64,000 nucleotides of DNA. Source: Trichoderma breve (taxonomy: Eukaryota > Ascomycota > Sordariomycetes > Hypocreales > Hypocreaceae). The translations under genes were made by a program, and so were the position numbers. The notes beneath the pieces are model-generated. The model ran no database searches. It was not told the origin of the DNA and worked only from the letters and a program-made list of their open reading frames with translations. Positions 46,033 through 57,437 of the stretch are shown one piece after another (the stretch's first letter is position 1; every line of letters begins with the position of its first letter). The stretch lies in NCBI RefSeq assembly GCF_028502605.1, contig NC_079233.1:5518001-5582000 (forward strand), read 5' to 3'.

Positions 46033-47034
46033 CTAATCCATCTTGTCCATTTCACCCTCCTTGCCGTCCGTCTCATCAACCAGCAGTCCCACAAGACACG
46101 CTGCCAGCATAGTCTCATAGTTGACCCATGGATGAATCTCCCCAAACAACTTGCTGCCATCCCGCCCAGCGCCCCTCATCAGCTCGGGCACGCCTCCCGG
46201 GTGAAACTTGGCATACGGCGTGACGTTGTACACTTTCCCGTTGATAGCCATCCACGCATCCTTGCCCTTGCGCCCTGTCTGCACCTTGAGCATCGAAGGC
46301 GTCACGCGCAAATAGGGGGTCGAAGACTCCACGCCGCGCAGGTCGGCGTTGGGACCAGATATCCTCGCCCAGTCCAGCGGAGAGTGGCCAGGCGTTAGGA
46401 CGACTTGGCGACTGGGCTTGGAGGGTTTGGCGGAGAGCGTCGGAGGAGGGGCGAGGCCGGAGGAGGATGCCGAAGGGCCTCGATTGGGAGCCGGGCCGCG
46501 GGCACGCTGCGCCGAGTTGGGAGCCGGGAACTGGTTGAGGGAAGGAATGCGGCCGTTGGGACGGGATGAAGGGAGAGGCGGCGGAGGCATCATGTTATTT
46601 GAGGTTGTTGGCTCGGCGAGGGAGAAGCTAGGGACAGGTAGAGCTGGAGTTGCGGCGTGAGCCTTGGGCGTGGTTGGAGATTCCGGTTCTTGGATGGCTG
46701 GAGGGACAATCGTTGGAAGCACATTAGGGGCGCCGTCTTCGGGCTTGCGCTGCCTCAGAGTCGAAGAGCTTGGTTCCGCCGAGGTCGTCGCTGAGGATAT
46801 CCTCAGTTCAATGTCGTCTGACGGTTCGATGGCGATTTTCGGCGCATCCGCCTTGAGTCGATGCTGCCCATCATCTTGATGTCGATCTCGATCTGATGAT
46901 GCCTTTGTCTCCTTGCCGTCCGTGATGGCGGCGGGCTTCCCAGCGCTCTGCCATGGCAACCACAGCCACGGCGGCGGGCGCAGGATGACGAAGACGACGG
47001 ACGCGACAATGAGCGAGATGCCAAGCAGGGCCAT
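46033..47034 (-). CDS. cytochrome b5-domain membrane protein (Irc21-like)
   Basis: Single-exon, 333-residue protein. Residues 2-20 form an N-terminal hydrophobic anchor (LLGISLIVASVVFVIL). Residues 30-220 are disordered and Pro/Ser-rich. The C-terminal 110 residues are a cytochrome b5-like heme domain (DAWMAINGKVYNVTPYAKFH). Its heme ligands are His278 in HPGGVPELM and His301 in IHPWVNYE. The layout resembles Irc21 of yeast and fungal 'cytochrome b5 reductase-like' proteins with a b5 domain but no reductase domain. Irc21 is linked to drug resistance and genome stability by genetics only. It is convergent with NBS1, with 171 bp between the stop codons. Confidence 0.85.
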   Translation of the reverse strand: MALLGISLIVASVVFVILRPPPWLWLPWQSAGKPAAITDGKETKASSDRDRHQDDGQHRLKADAPKIAIEPSDDIELRISSATTSAEPSSSTLRQRKPEDGAPNVLPTIVPPAIQEPESPTTPKAHAATPALPVPSFSLAEPTTSNNMMPPPPLPSSRPNGRIPSLNQFPAPNSAQRARGPAPNRGPSASSSGLAPPPTLSAKPSKPSRQVVLTPGHSPLDWARISGPNADLRGVESSTPYLRVTPSMLKVQTGRKGKDAWMAINGKVYNVTPYAKFHPGGVPELMRGAGRDGSKLFGEIHPWVNYETMLAACLVGLLVDETDGKEGEMDKMD

Positions 47035-48474
47035 GCTAGGCTGCGCTGAGACACGAAACGGTTTAAAGAAATGAAGAAATTCCAGACGTTGATGCTAAGC
47101 AGTCAAAGGATGACGGCAAAGGCATGCATGTGGTCTCTAAATTTGGGACATCAGGGGGTCCCGTCGACTGTCGCAGCCAATGGGGTCCGTTTATTGCTGC
47201 GACCGGGACGTCGTTAGCGGGAGGCCAGGCACGAGGCGCTACACCCGGATGGGCATAATTGCGAATCCTCGGCTTTTTCGTTGTTTTGTTTCATCAGGGG
47301 AGCTGAGCTCGGCTTCGTCTGGAATACCTTTCGGGGGGTGTCGGGTTTTGCTCTTGTTTGATTCTTTTGCTCGTTTTTGAGCTAGCAGATTAATGTGTCG
47401 CAGTGATTTAGAAATAAACAAACAATGGGCGATCCGACTTGGCCCGCGTGACTGGCGCTATGGCGTGGCTGAGAGAACGACTAGAAGAAGTATGGATGGA
47501 TATTAAGCATGGATGTGTGCACTAATTTATACGGAGGTTTTGGTTTTTCTTCGTCGGGTAGCTTAAATCTGCTCATTCGATGCAGATCTCGTCTACCGGA
47601 GCAAGGGGTGGGGGGGAGTTGAAGACATTTGCATGCACGGGAGTAAAATACCGTATTGTACTCGTAATACTGTAGCATTAAAGAAGCAGATGAGCAGATG
47701 CAAAGTAGTGCTACCTAGTATTCGTATTAGTAGTAGCAGTGGTATATGTTGCATCAAATCTATCTTTATCTTGCATTGTCGCATATATCCACTGCCCACA
47801 TTGTACACAGCTTACACCGAGTATCGCGCCTCACAGCACCAGCTCCATATGGACACCTCACCTAACCCAGCATGTCAATCCCTTATTACTGCTGCTGCTC
47901 CTACCTACCGTACTAGGTAGTTTAGTCGTCTGCAAACGCACGATGCTAATGTACTCGGACGGAGCACGACCGCTCTGTTACAGCATGTGCGTGCAGCTGT
48001 GGATGCTCGTCGCTCGCTCCCATAGGATGCATCTGCTCTGCACTCTTTACCGCCTTTCTGGATACAGACTTGCGGGGGGGCAAAAACCCTGTGCTGTGCT
48101 TGCGCTTAAATGGATTGGGCCATGACTGCTGCGTGTGGTGCTTCTCCTCAATCGTCAGACGATTCAACAACAGCATCGCCGACTTTTTAAAGCGTCACCA
48201 ATGGCACATGTCTTCCATATCTCAGCTCATGGTCGCTGCTCCGTCCCCCGTGCTCCGTCCCGTTACCGTGCCCGTGCCTGTAACTCTGGTACATTTGATC
48301 CCTCCATAGCTGCCGTCCCGCTGGGCTTAGTGGACACTCTTCAGGCAGTCCCGGCTCCTTTTATCCCTCCACACACCCCCTAATTTCTGGCCCGGGCTAG
48401 TCGTCACAGCGGCCTTAATTACCTACCCAAGGGAGCCATTTGGCGGCTGTCGAGCGACTTTGGACGCCCGGACG
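47035..48474. promoter_or_regulatory. divergent intergenic region, Irc21-like gene / FFYA-motif gene
   Basis: About 1.4 kb. No gene seen. A CCCGGGC-type GC-rich block and short palindromes are present around 48380-48400. The short frames do not resemble proteins. Confidence 0.4.
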
Positions 48475-50910
48475 ATGCGCTCAGTCAACCCATACTCAGA
48501 CACCGTCGCCGACAACCCAAATCCAACGAACCCAAATCCCAAGCCAAAACCCAAATCCAAGCCTCAACCGCCCGCCTCGCGCCTTTCCGCCTGCAAAACC
48601 GCATCCAAGCGACCAGCCACCAACACCGCGACGACCGCCGCAGCTCGATTGGGCACGCCTCCACTGCCCAATCCCCAGGGATCGCCCCTCATCCGTTCGC
48701 CTGCTGCTCGACAGCCGAATCAACATGTGCTTTCTGTGAGGGCTGCCGCTGCTCCAACTACGCGTTCATCCACCAAGAGGGACGCTGCCACGATGCCTCT
48801 CGGCGACAAGCCTCGCCAGCCTCAGCTGAGCGCGGCTCCTCCCCGAAGCATGACCCGAACGCCCCTGACCCCAAAGGTTGCCGTCAAGGGCCCGTCCGCG
48901 ACCACGCCACTGGCTCGTAAATCCGGCTCTTCTGTTGTCGGCGCGCAGTCGCCGCATGGTGAGAGCGCCGCTGGTCCTCCGGCTTCATATCTCAGCCATA
49001 CCGTGACCCCGCGGTCGGCGCCCCGACAGTCCCGTGCCGACAGCGTTCTCTCGGCGCAGAGCAGCACGGTGAGCATCGACAAATCCAACGACGGATGGGA
49101 GACAAGGAGCAACCGCGGGCTGGGCATGTCGCCGCTGGCACGTACCGACAGCCTGAGCTCCAGGAAGAGCATTGGAAACTCATCCAATGGACCCGACAAC
49201 GACTCCAAATTCTTCTACGCGAGCAGTATAAAACCCGCGGCCCAGGCACCACCGCCCCGACCGGCCTCGGTTGTCCATACTAAGAGTACGCCGACCTTCT
49301 TCTATGCCAGCGACGCCGCCAGCAAGCGAGTGACGAGTCCCCCGGCATACCCCAGCTCAAGCACCCATTCGCTGAGCTCGGCGCAAGAGGGTGTTGCTAC
49401 CAAGTTCTTCTACGCCAATGGCACGCCAGATGTTGACAACAGACTGTCGGCGCGCAGTTCTGGATCGGGCTCGACGGTCTCGAGCGGCTCCAAAGCAACG
49501 CGCCCCAACACCAGCAACTCCTCAAACGTGGGATCCAGCACAACCCAGCATTACTCGCGACCAGCATCGCCTTCCAAGAATCTAACACACCCTACATTAC
49601 CGCAACAGCAACATCATAAGCAGCACCCGCCACCACCGCTACGAGGCAGTGCCATGTCTCCCTCGTCTCCGATTAGAGCTTCGGCTCAGCCGTCTCCGAT
49701 AAGATCTTCGGCCCAGCCATCCCCGAAGCTGGCGTCCACCACAACCCAGGCCAACAAAAGGCGGGTGAGTATCGAGGCGCCTCTACGGTTGAACCAGGGG
49801 CACGGCCGGACGGGCAGTGTCCAGTCTATAGATGGGGTAGCAGCACCAAAGCTTGCCTCGCCCACTATGGCACCACCCATGATTCACGCGCCTGAAATGA
49901 CGCCGCCACTTCTAAGTCCCGCTTTGCCGCAATTAGCGCAGCCAGTGACGATGGCTTCGATTTTGCAAATGGCCGATGAGTTGGACGATGAAGAGGATGA
50001 AGATGACGAGGATGGGAGCGAAGAGGGGGAGGACGGAGAGGACGGGAACAGCGATGACTCAGACACTGACTCCATCAGCCGGAAGAGGTCATCTCAAAAT
50101 TCCGAGTCCCTTAACCATTTTGTCCTAAGCGCGCGGCGTGAACGCAAAGTTCAAGATCTCGAAATTACCAATGCTTCTCTTGAGGCCATCAACAAAACTC
50201 TCGAGAGGCAACTGCGCAAGCAGTCTGCCGAATTGCGCCGCTTCCGACGCCTATCTAGAGCTGGTCGCCTTACAGGCGGCTCTGCAGCCTCTACCCAAGG
50301 CGGAGCCTCTCTAGCAGCGCCGGATGCTTCAGGAGGTCTCACTGATGTTAGTGAGAAAGAGGAGGAGGCAGGCCCTGCAAATCACAACGACGAATACGAA
50401 GACGATGAAGACGAAGAGGAGGAGGATGAGGAGGATGAAGATGAAGACTCGCTAGTCGATTCTGAGTTATCCAACGGAAATGCAGCCGGCGACTCGAAAT
50501 CGAATGGAGCACCGTTGAAAGCGGAATCCCCCGGGGATAAACGGCGTAAGCGCGATGAGCGCCGTCTCCAACTCGATCTCACCAGGCACCAAGAGCTTCT
50601 GCTTGATAGCCAGAAGATGAACCAAAGTCTCAAGAAATGTCTAAACTGGACAGATTTGCTCATAAAAGAAGGGCAAAAGGCATTGGCCTACCGTGTTAGA
50701 ATCGCTGATGTGGACGCCATGCCCGGCCGTGTCCTGGCAGCTTCATATTACGACTATGGCGATGACACATCTCAAGTTGAGGAAGACACAATATCTACCG
50801 TTTCTGTTGGGGATGATACCGTATCAATCATGGAGTCCGAAGCGGAAGTATGGCCAAAAGAATCACAGGATCGTGATAGCGGCATAGAACTGCCCGTCGC
50901 GGGCCATTAG
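48475..50910 (+). CDS. disordered coiled-coil protein with repeated FFYA motifs
   Basis: Single-exon frame of 811 residues from the ATG at 48475, the first ATG in a frame that opens slightly upstream. The first 530 residues are Ser/Pro/Thr-rich and disordered. Within them a short motif, [KT]FFYA[SN], occurs three times at residues 245-250, 274-279 and 310-315. Acidic runs are at about 502-535 and 640-665. Two helical, likely coiled-coil, regions follow: about 554-598 (RRERKVQDLEITNASLEAIN) and about 690-740 (LDLTRHQELLLDSQKMNQSL, then NWTDLLIKEGQKALAYRV). The C-terminus is acidic. This resembles a scaffold, perhaps of septal pore or microtubule-organising type, but I recognise no named family and that idea is inference. 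Confidence 0.78.
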   Translation: MRSVNPYSDTVADNPNPTNPNPKPKPKSKPQPPASRLSACKTASKRPATNTATTAAARLGTPPLPNPQGSPLIRSPAARQPNQHVLSVRAAAAPTTRSSTKRDAATMPLGDKPRQPQLSAAPPRSMTRTPLTPKVAVKGPSATTPLARKSGSSVVGAQSPHGESAAGPPASYLSHTVTPRSAPRQSRADSVLSAQSSTVSIDKSNDGWETRSNRGLGMSPLARTDSLSSRKSIGNSSNGPDNDSKFFYASSIKPAAQAPPPRPASVVHTKSTPTFFYASDAASKRVTSPPAYPSSSTHSLSSAQEGVATKFFYANGTPDVDNRLSARSSGSGSTVSSGSKATRPNTSNSSNVGSSTTQHYSRPASPSKNLTHPTLPQQQHHKQHPPPPLRGSAMSPSSPIRASAQPSPIRSSAQPSPKLASTTTQANKRRVSIEAPLRLNQGHGRTGSVQSIDGVAAPKLASPTMAPPMIHAPEMTPPLLSPALPQLAQPVTMASILQMADELDDEEDEDDEDGSEEGEDGEDGNSDDSDTDSISRKRSSQNSESLNHFVLSARRERKVQDLEITNASLEAINKTLERQLRKQSAELRRFRRLSRAGRLTGGSAASTQGGASLAAPDASGGLTDVSEKEEEAGPANHNDEYEDDEDEEEEDEEDEDEDSLVDSELSNGNAAGDSKSNGAPLKAESPGDKRRKRDERRLQLDLTRHQELLLDSQKMNQSLKKCLNWTDLLIKEGQKALAYRVRIADVDAMPGRVLAASYYDYGDDTSQVEEDTISTVSVGDDTVSIMESEAEVWPKESQDRDSGIELPVAGH

Positions 50911-52260
50911 ATATCCGACATATCGCATGCACCAGGGGGGAAGGGAAGGCAAGTCGACACATTATTCTTCATAAATCGGCCGATCGATTATTTTATTTCC
51001 ACGGCGCAAACATTTCTTACTCTCGCTCACATCACCACTCATGGATTTTCAAGTTTTTTTCCTTCTCTTCTCGGACCCTTTCTCCTCTTTGCTACACTGC
51101 TGCAAATTTTCTTTTTTCTCTTTCTATCATTACCTTTTTTTCTTTTGTATTTGCGACAGCATATACTTTTTTCTTTTCTTTTTTATTTTGCACGTATAGT
51201 TGCATCTCGGGATATCGGGGATACATGGCGCTCATTTGGATTTTGCATGGCGTTTTTTATGCTCTATATTTTCCTTTTTCTCTTACGCTGATACTAGATT
51301 CGGCTTTTTACTCTTTGCGTTGATGAAGGCCATGATCACTCTATTCTTCCAACCACCCGCTGTCTCCATTCCTTTTTTACTTGAGAGCTACCTCATATTA
51401 TATCCCCAAATACCCTTCTTCCACAGACCCGAGTGCGAAAAACCCACCCTCGTTATGGAAAAAGGGGAAAGCTATTACATTCACAACGGCTTATTCCCCC
51501 TTTTCACTCCGCAAAGTCCTTCTTTCTATATGATATCCTAGTCATATTTGACTACTCAGTTGTTTTTGTCGTGTTTTTTTTTTTGTCGTTGTTTCTCCAA
51601 ATGTGTAAGATACCCGCAGAGGCAAAGCAAAGGACGAAAGAGAAAAAAGAAAGGGGAAAGCTTACGGAACACACACCACATGAAATGCGCCGCGAACGAA
51701 GAAAAGACGAGACGCGCCTTTTCTTTATTTTATTTTTCTTTATGTTGTTTGTTTGCTTCTTGTTTTTTCTTTTGAAAGAAGGGAAAGAAGAGAAAAAGAC
51801 AAAAACTTTATATATCGTTAAGCCGTGATAGGCTATAACAACGTAACGAGCTCGCATGTTCTCTGGATATACAAAGGAGAGGAAACTGCATTATTTTTAT
51901 GTATGTGTGAGATATAGAATACGCTGCTTTCGGTGATGATGGAAACGGAAATAGAAGAAGAAAAGCGATTATGCCTTCCATGGGTTGGATTTTTGGGTGC
52001 TTGTGAAATGATTTTGCTTTGGTGACTTGGAAGAACAAGAGAACCCCCAAACATGCATACAAAATGACAAAAGTCGCCAGACAAAAAAAAAACAGAAGTG
52101 GGTTGTATACTCTATATAATAAATATGCCGATCGCTCTCTATCCGGCAATCTTGACATGATTTCTCTAAACAAACAAATTCTCAATTTTCCATTTTCCCT
52201 TCTCACGTCTCCCTTTCTCCCTTCACGAACCATTAAACGCCACGTCCTCAACTGTACATC
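50911..52260. other. convergent intergenic region, very pyrimidine-rich
   Basis: 3' flanks of the FFYA-motif gene (+) and the DnaJ gene (-). The plus strand at 51040-51200 and 51540-51790 is dominated by long T and CT runs. Frames here are Phe/Leu/Ser or Lys/Arg/Glu low-complexity shadows and are not accepted as genes. Confidence 0.5.
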
Positions 52261-53962
52261 TTACGCCGCAGTCTCGGATTTAGGCACGTTGGGAGCATCC
52301 TGAGCAATCTCTTCTGCAGTCTTGGACTTCTTGTCCTTCTTGTGCTTGTGCTCATCGTGCTTGTCCTTCTTGATGGCAGCTTCGGCGACGAGCTGCTCAA
52401 AGAGCAGATAATCACCTTCTTCTTCGGGGGAACGTTCGGCCTATAGAGGGGAGAAAAGAATCACAGTTAGAATAATGGTACCCTTTGAATGCTTAACATT
52501 GCAGCAGGGGGAGGGAATAAACGCCACGAACCTTGAGGAAAATCTCGCCAATCAGGACGAGCGCCTGCGCTCGCTCCAGTCGTTTTGACAACGGAACCTT
52601 CTTGTCGTTCAAAACCGTATCGCACACCTCGCGCAGCACGCCTTGGATCTCAAATCTGCTGCCTCTCCACGCGGCTGTGAGGATCTTGCCCGTGACACGG
52701 CGCTCGTACTCAACACGCTTCTCCTCTGTCCAGTCCTCGCCTCCTCTCTCTTCCATCTTGGCCATGTCCTCCACTGTCTGCTGCGCATCGATGGCGCTGC
52801 TGATGGTGTTCCAAGTATCCTTGACCAGTGTGCCCTTGTCCTTTAGCTTGCTGAAGAAGCCGCCAATGCCGAGGAACTTTTGGCTGCGCAAAAGGGTTGA
52901 GGCCTTGGACATGTAAGTCTGGCCGATAGCATGGAGGATGTCGATACCGAATGACTCCATCTTGAGATTCTCCACCTCGAGCCGCATCTTCTCCTGGAAG
53001 GCTCGTGTTACGTCGGCGCCCTTGTCTGTCTCCGTCCACACGCTGACCCTGTCCAGCAGCTTCCGTGTGAGGGCCTCAACGCGCTCCTTGCGAATGCGCG
53101 CGCGCTCTTTCTCATAAGCAAGCAGCTTTTCCCGCTGTTCCTTACTCATTCCGCCCTTCTTGCGTTCCTTGCCTTTGAGGTCCTCCTCGGTCGTGCCGAC
53201 TTCATTTTCCATATCCTCGTGGGCCTTGTCTGTGAGCGCTGCTCGGATGGGGATGCGATTCCGAGAGCCAAATGAGGGGGTCGGAGACGTGGCTTCCGAT
53301 CGGGGCGGCGGTGTTGAGGTAGCAGACGGAGCAGATGGTGTCTTTGCCTTCTCTTCGTCCACGACCACCGTGGGCGGCGGTGGCACAGACGCAGAACCTG
53401 TGAAAGACTCTCGGTTCTCCTTCTCCTTCATGCTCTCCTTCATAGCCTCGGCAGTTCCCGGGAACTCGTCGTCCTCCTGAGGCGGCGCTGCCTCTCCTTC
53501 GCCTTCCTCTCCCTCCATAGCGATGTCCATTGTGGCCGCCAGATCTTTCATCAAGCTAATCTCACCGATCCAGTCGACAAAGGCCTCGCCGCCAAAGATG
53601 GCAGAGAAGAATTCGGCCGGGTCGACAAAGCCCTCCTGTGGCTTTGCGTGGTCCTTTCCATACTTGTCGTATGCCTTTCGCAGCTCCCCGTCGGAGAGAA
53701 CCTGATAGGCTTCACCGATGGCTTGGAACTTTTCGTGTGCGGTCGGATCATTTGGGTTCTTATCTGGCGTTGGGACAGCCAGTTAGTCAGTGCGCAAAGA
53801 GGGAAAGAGAAAGAAACAGAACGTAGAAACGCAGAACGGGATGCGCCGCTAAATACCTGGATGGTGGACAATGGCCATCTTGCGGTAGGCCTTCTTGATC
53901 TCCAGCTCAGAGGCCGTCGGCGAGACGCCGAGGGTGTCATAGTAGGCCGTATCGACGACCAT
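52261..53962 (-). CDS. DnaJ protein with C-terminal X-type region (Caj1/Djp1-like)
   Basis: Three exons, 53962-53857, 53763-52532 and 52440-52261, giving 505 residues. Introns have GTATTT/CAG (CTAAC branch) and GTTCGT/TAG ends. The J domain occupies residues 1-70 ([20 protein letters not shown]). Its HPD motif is split by intron 1 inside the Asp codon. A linker rich in Pro, Glu and Ser (160-240) follows. The C-terminal region ([20 protein letters not shown] ... [10 protein letters not shown]) matches the 'DnaJ-X' domain of fungal Caj1 and Djp1, Hsp70 co-chaperones at the cytosol, plasma membrane or peroxisome import. The tail is highly basic ([13 protein letters not shown]). Zinc-finger repeats of class I DnaJ are absent. 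Confidence 0.93.
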
Positions 53963-54602
53963 TTTGGATGATTGATGCTTATTCGGCGAATACGGCGCTT
54001 CAGATGTGTATGTTTGCGAAAGCAAGGAAAAGCGAAAGGGCTGGCTGCGCTGTGTGAGATGCAAGTTGTTATCGCGGCATTAGACGAGGGATGGCATATT
54101 CGCTCTCCGCAACCGAAATTTTGCCCAAGATTGAGTGTGCTTTTGTTTCGTCGGCGCTACGTAATGGCGGGGCAGTGCCTGCTAGGCCTGAACAAAGGCC
54201 AGATTTAGTGGCGGGCGGTAAGAAAATTGCAAATTCGATGCACCAAGTAAGCATACCGGCACCCTTTCACATGAAAGTCCGCATGTCGCCTGCTAGTAGT
54301 CACCGGGATTCCGGATCATAACACAGTCTACAAAGCATGACGATCACTGTCGCAAGGATATAGAAGAGCATACTGCGAAATAGTCGCCTTACTAACTGAA
54401 ATCAGATACCAAAGAGAACGCGGTGTATTCTTGTCGAAGCTACCTGCTACTACCTAGTAGTAAGAATCTAGCCATCATATACAGATGAATATCACAAGCG
54501 ACAATGTGCGCCAACTAGGTGGGCGAGGTACTCTCAAGAAGGGCCAATAAATAATCCACACGGCTGAGCCATCAAGGAATCATGACAAACCTAATATCAG
54601 GC
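53963..54602. other. intergenic, no gene seen
   Basis: Promoter of the DnaJ gene and 3' flank of the epimerase/reductase gene do not meet here: this is upstream of the former and downstream of the latter. No coding frame supported. Confidence 0.4.
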
Positions 54603-55586
54603 TCATTTGATTCCCGCGGCTTTCATGCGCTTGAAGCACCTCTTGTAGGCTTCGTGAATCTCGGGAATCCCATATTTATACTCCCCAAGCTTGGCAACCA
54701 GCTTGGTCGTGTCCAGTGTGCAGTTGCTGCGGCCAGCCTTGATAACTTTTGCTTGCTCTTCCAAGGTAAAGTTCTTCCAGCTAAAGTCTGGCCTCACAAT
54801 TTCCTTGAAGAGCCTGAGAACCTCGTTATGAGAGATAGAACCCGGGTTGGTAAAGTTGTAGACGCCAGTCTCACCATGCTCTGCAAGAATGATGGAAGCA
54901 GGCAGAAGATCATGCAGTATGGTGTTGCTGTTGGGAATGTCAACCACTCTCTCGTAGCCAAGGAGCTTTGTCACAAAGTTTCGCGGATGAAGGTCATCGC
55001 TAACAGGCATGCGAAGACGAAGGATGAGGCAGTTGGAGTAGCTGCTGAGGATCTATACACATGTTAGCCTCGTTACATGCTATATGCAATCCACCTAGAT
55101 AACTTGACTTACCGGCTCCACGTGGCTCTTGGTCAAAGAGTAAAAGCTTCCTTCAAAGTTTGGGCGGTCCTCTTCCGTATAACCACCCCCTCCGATGGGG
55201 TGCGTCTGGTCGTACTGATACACACAGCCAGTAGCGAAGATGGTACAATGGATCTTTGCTTGAAAGCAAGCATCTGCCAAGTTCAATGTGCCAATGACAT
55301 TGGATCGTACCGTCTGGGACTTGTTGTCTTCACACCAGTCGACATTTGGTCTCCCAGTGCATCCGGCAGCATTCAGAACGTGTGTTGGCCTGATAAGGAA
55401 GAGTTCCGAAAGCACAGCCTCTCGATTTTCCATACGGATTGTTGTCGTGTGAACTTCTTGGCCCTGCTCCTCCAGAAGGCGCTTCAACTGACCCGCAATC
55501 CAACCATTGCCTCCCCATATGAGGAAGCGTGGCTGCTGGAAATGGTCATCAAGACGGTCGTTTGCTTCCCAAGCTGCCATTGTCAT
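54603..55586 (-). CDS. UDP-rhamnose-type 3,5-epimerase/4-reductase (RmlD/NRS-ER-like)
   Basis: Extended short-chain dehydrogenase of 307 residues. Exon 1 is 55586-55113 and exon 2 is 55052-54603. The intron has a GTAAGT donor, a GCTAAC branch and a TAG acceptor. GGNGWIAGQL (25-34) is the GxxGxxG NAD(P)-binding loop, and Tyr149-xxx-Lys153 (YSLTKS) is the catalytic pair. The sequence resembles plant NRS/ER and Botrytis cinerea BcER, which turn UDP-4-keto-6-deoxyglucose into UDP-rhamnose. The matching 4,6-dehydratase is not in the window. Rhamnose occurs in cell walls of several filamentous ascomycetes. The start is the first of two close ATGs (MTMAAWEAND). Confidence 0.88.
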
Positions 55587-57437
55587 GAATGTATCTGGGG
55601 TGAACTATGGAGGATTATCTTGGTGTTAGTTGCAGAGTAGAGCAATGGTAGGCGGTCCTGACCTTTTGATAGTGAGGTTTCCCTAAGAAGTTGGAGAATG
55701 AAGATATTCAGACATGATCAAAATCAGAGATGACAAGACATGGCAGTCACATTCTAGCTGGGGCCGAGCTGAGGAAGGTGCTACTGTTGGTTATTGCTAT
55801 GCAAACTTTTTCGGTTTGATGGGAAGGCGCTGCCTGATTCAATGTTCGGTCAAGACTGAATCAAGCTCCAGCTGCCATTTTCTTAGTGCTGCCTACCTTA
55901 CCTTACCTTACACTGTCGAGCATGATTAGAGGCAATGTGTACACCATATTATAATCATTTTTCATGAAACAGTGTGTTGTAAACGGGCATTACTACCGCA
56001 CATGCTCCTACTATTGACTCATAAGACGCGTATGAAGATTCTAGTAGAGGTGGATAGTATACGTTGTTGTTGTTTCCCTCCCGGATCTATGTACTATTAC
56101 TGTTATCTCAAAAAACTGTATTACAGTCAGCTGCATTGTGAGCACCTAGTCGTGATTCGAGTCTTCCTTCACTATTACCTCCCAAGAGATATGATAGGCC
56201 ACACACGACATCTCATCTGCAACCCCTATTCATCTTGTCGAGTTCAAACAGGTATCACGCATGGCAATCACTGCAACTTTGGATTATATCCACCCTCGTG
56301 TTTCGCAAAAAGATACCCCCATAGAATTGGCGGCAGTATTCTGAGAGATAACCCCGCCAAATCCGTACTCAATCGCCATCAATTCCATCTCTGCATACCT
56401 GTAAGGCGTCTGCCAAGACCTTTACCAGGAGCCTCTGCCGGCGTTATTGCATTGACTGTCTCATCTTACCTGCATCTTCACCGCTGATATCGCGAGTCTA
56501 TTTGTTCCACAGAGACCGACCTCAACGAAGGGCATTTACTGGCGAGTTTCCAGCTGAGTCATCGACGCAGGGGAATCAGTTGAAATTGGTGGCGCTTCGA
56601 AGCGAGTTACACGGCGCGTGAAACTTCCTAGTAGGAGGTGATCCTGCCTTTGGCCGTGAGTTGTTCTCGGATGTACGACGTATGTACGGTACGAGCGGAA
56701 TAGAATCACAGCTCATCACGGTCCAAACCCGAGCAGTTTGTTGTTTTGCTTGCGTCCCGTCTCGTGGACACGGAATTAAAGAGATTTCAGTGAATGCCGT
56801 CTTCTTCAACCAAACCTCCCAAACCCAAGTGCCACTATTAACTCCCGCCATTACCCCTAAACTCTCCCATCCTCCATGCCGTATTCGCAGCAGCTAGCGC
56901 AAACCAGCGTCCGCTTGCTCTTCCGATCCTTCTAGTGCTGCAGCAGGGCGATCGAACCTACAGCCTATAGGCAAACTGCCCGTCTACAGTAGTGAATTCA
57001 TGCTAACCCTACTTTTCCCTCTTTTGCTTGCCTACCCCGTCGCGGCGGATTTGGTGTGTGCGCAAACTGTGGGGTCGGCGTGCTTCGGCCGTATTCGTAT
57101 CCACCAGCTTCCCACTTCTTAGCAGCCTTTTGGCAATCTTTCATTTTAACCACAGCTTGCTATAATTCCACTTCCCCCCATCAACCGACTTCCTTTCCCT
57201 CACTTTGTTTTCTACCGGCCCTCTGTCTTCTTCCCAGTAATTCTTTGTTTTACCATATACCCCATCCCATTACTTTCTCTCTCTTCTTCTCGTTCTTTTC
57301 TCGCCATTCTGCTCCTCCTACGAACACGGTGGCAGGACGCTTAATACTGCTAGTCAGCAACAGCTCTACAAAAATTTGCCATTCTCCCCTCTGCATACTG
57401 CCAACAGCCTTTAAACGCGCACTAAAACACCACCACA
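55587..57437. promoter_or_regulatory. divergent intergenic region, RmlD-like gene / squalene synthase
   Basis: About 1.85 kb. The pentamer CCTTA is repeated three times at 55896-55910. Pyrimidine-rich tracts at 57125-57300 lead to the squalene synthase start. No gene recognised. Confidence 0.45.

Noticed and set aside
50382..50663. Poly-Ser frame on the minus strand
   Set aside because: It is the antisense of the Glu/Asp-rich run in the FFYA-motif protein.
51433..51828. 131-residue frame with Phe and Lys runs
   Set aside because: It is translation of T-rich and A-rich tracts in an intergenic region, with no ATG context and no conserved block.
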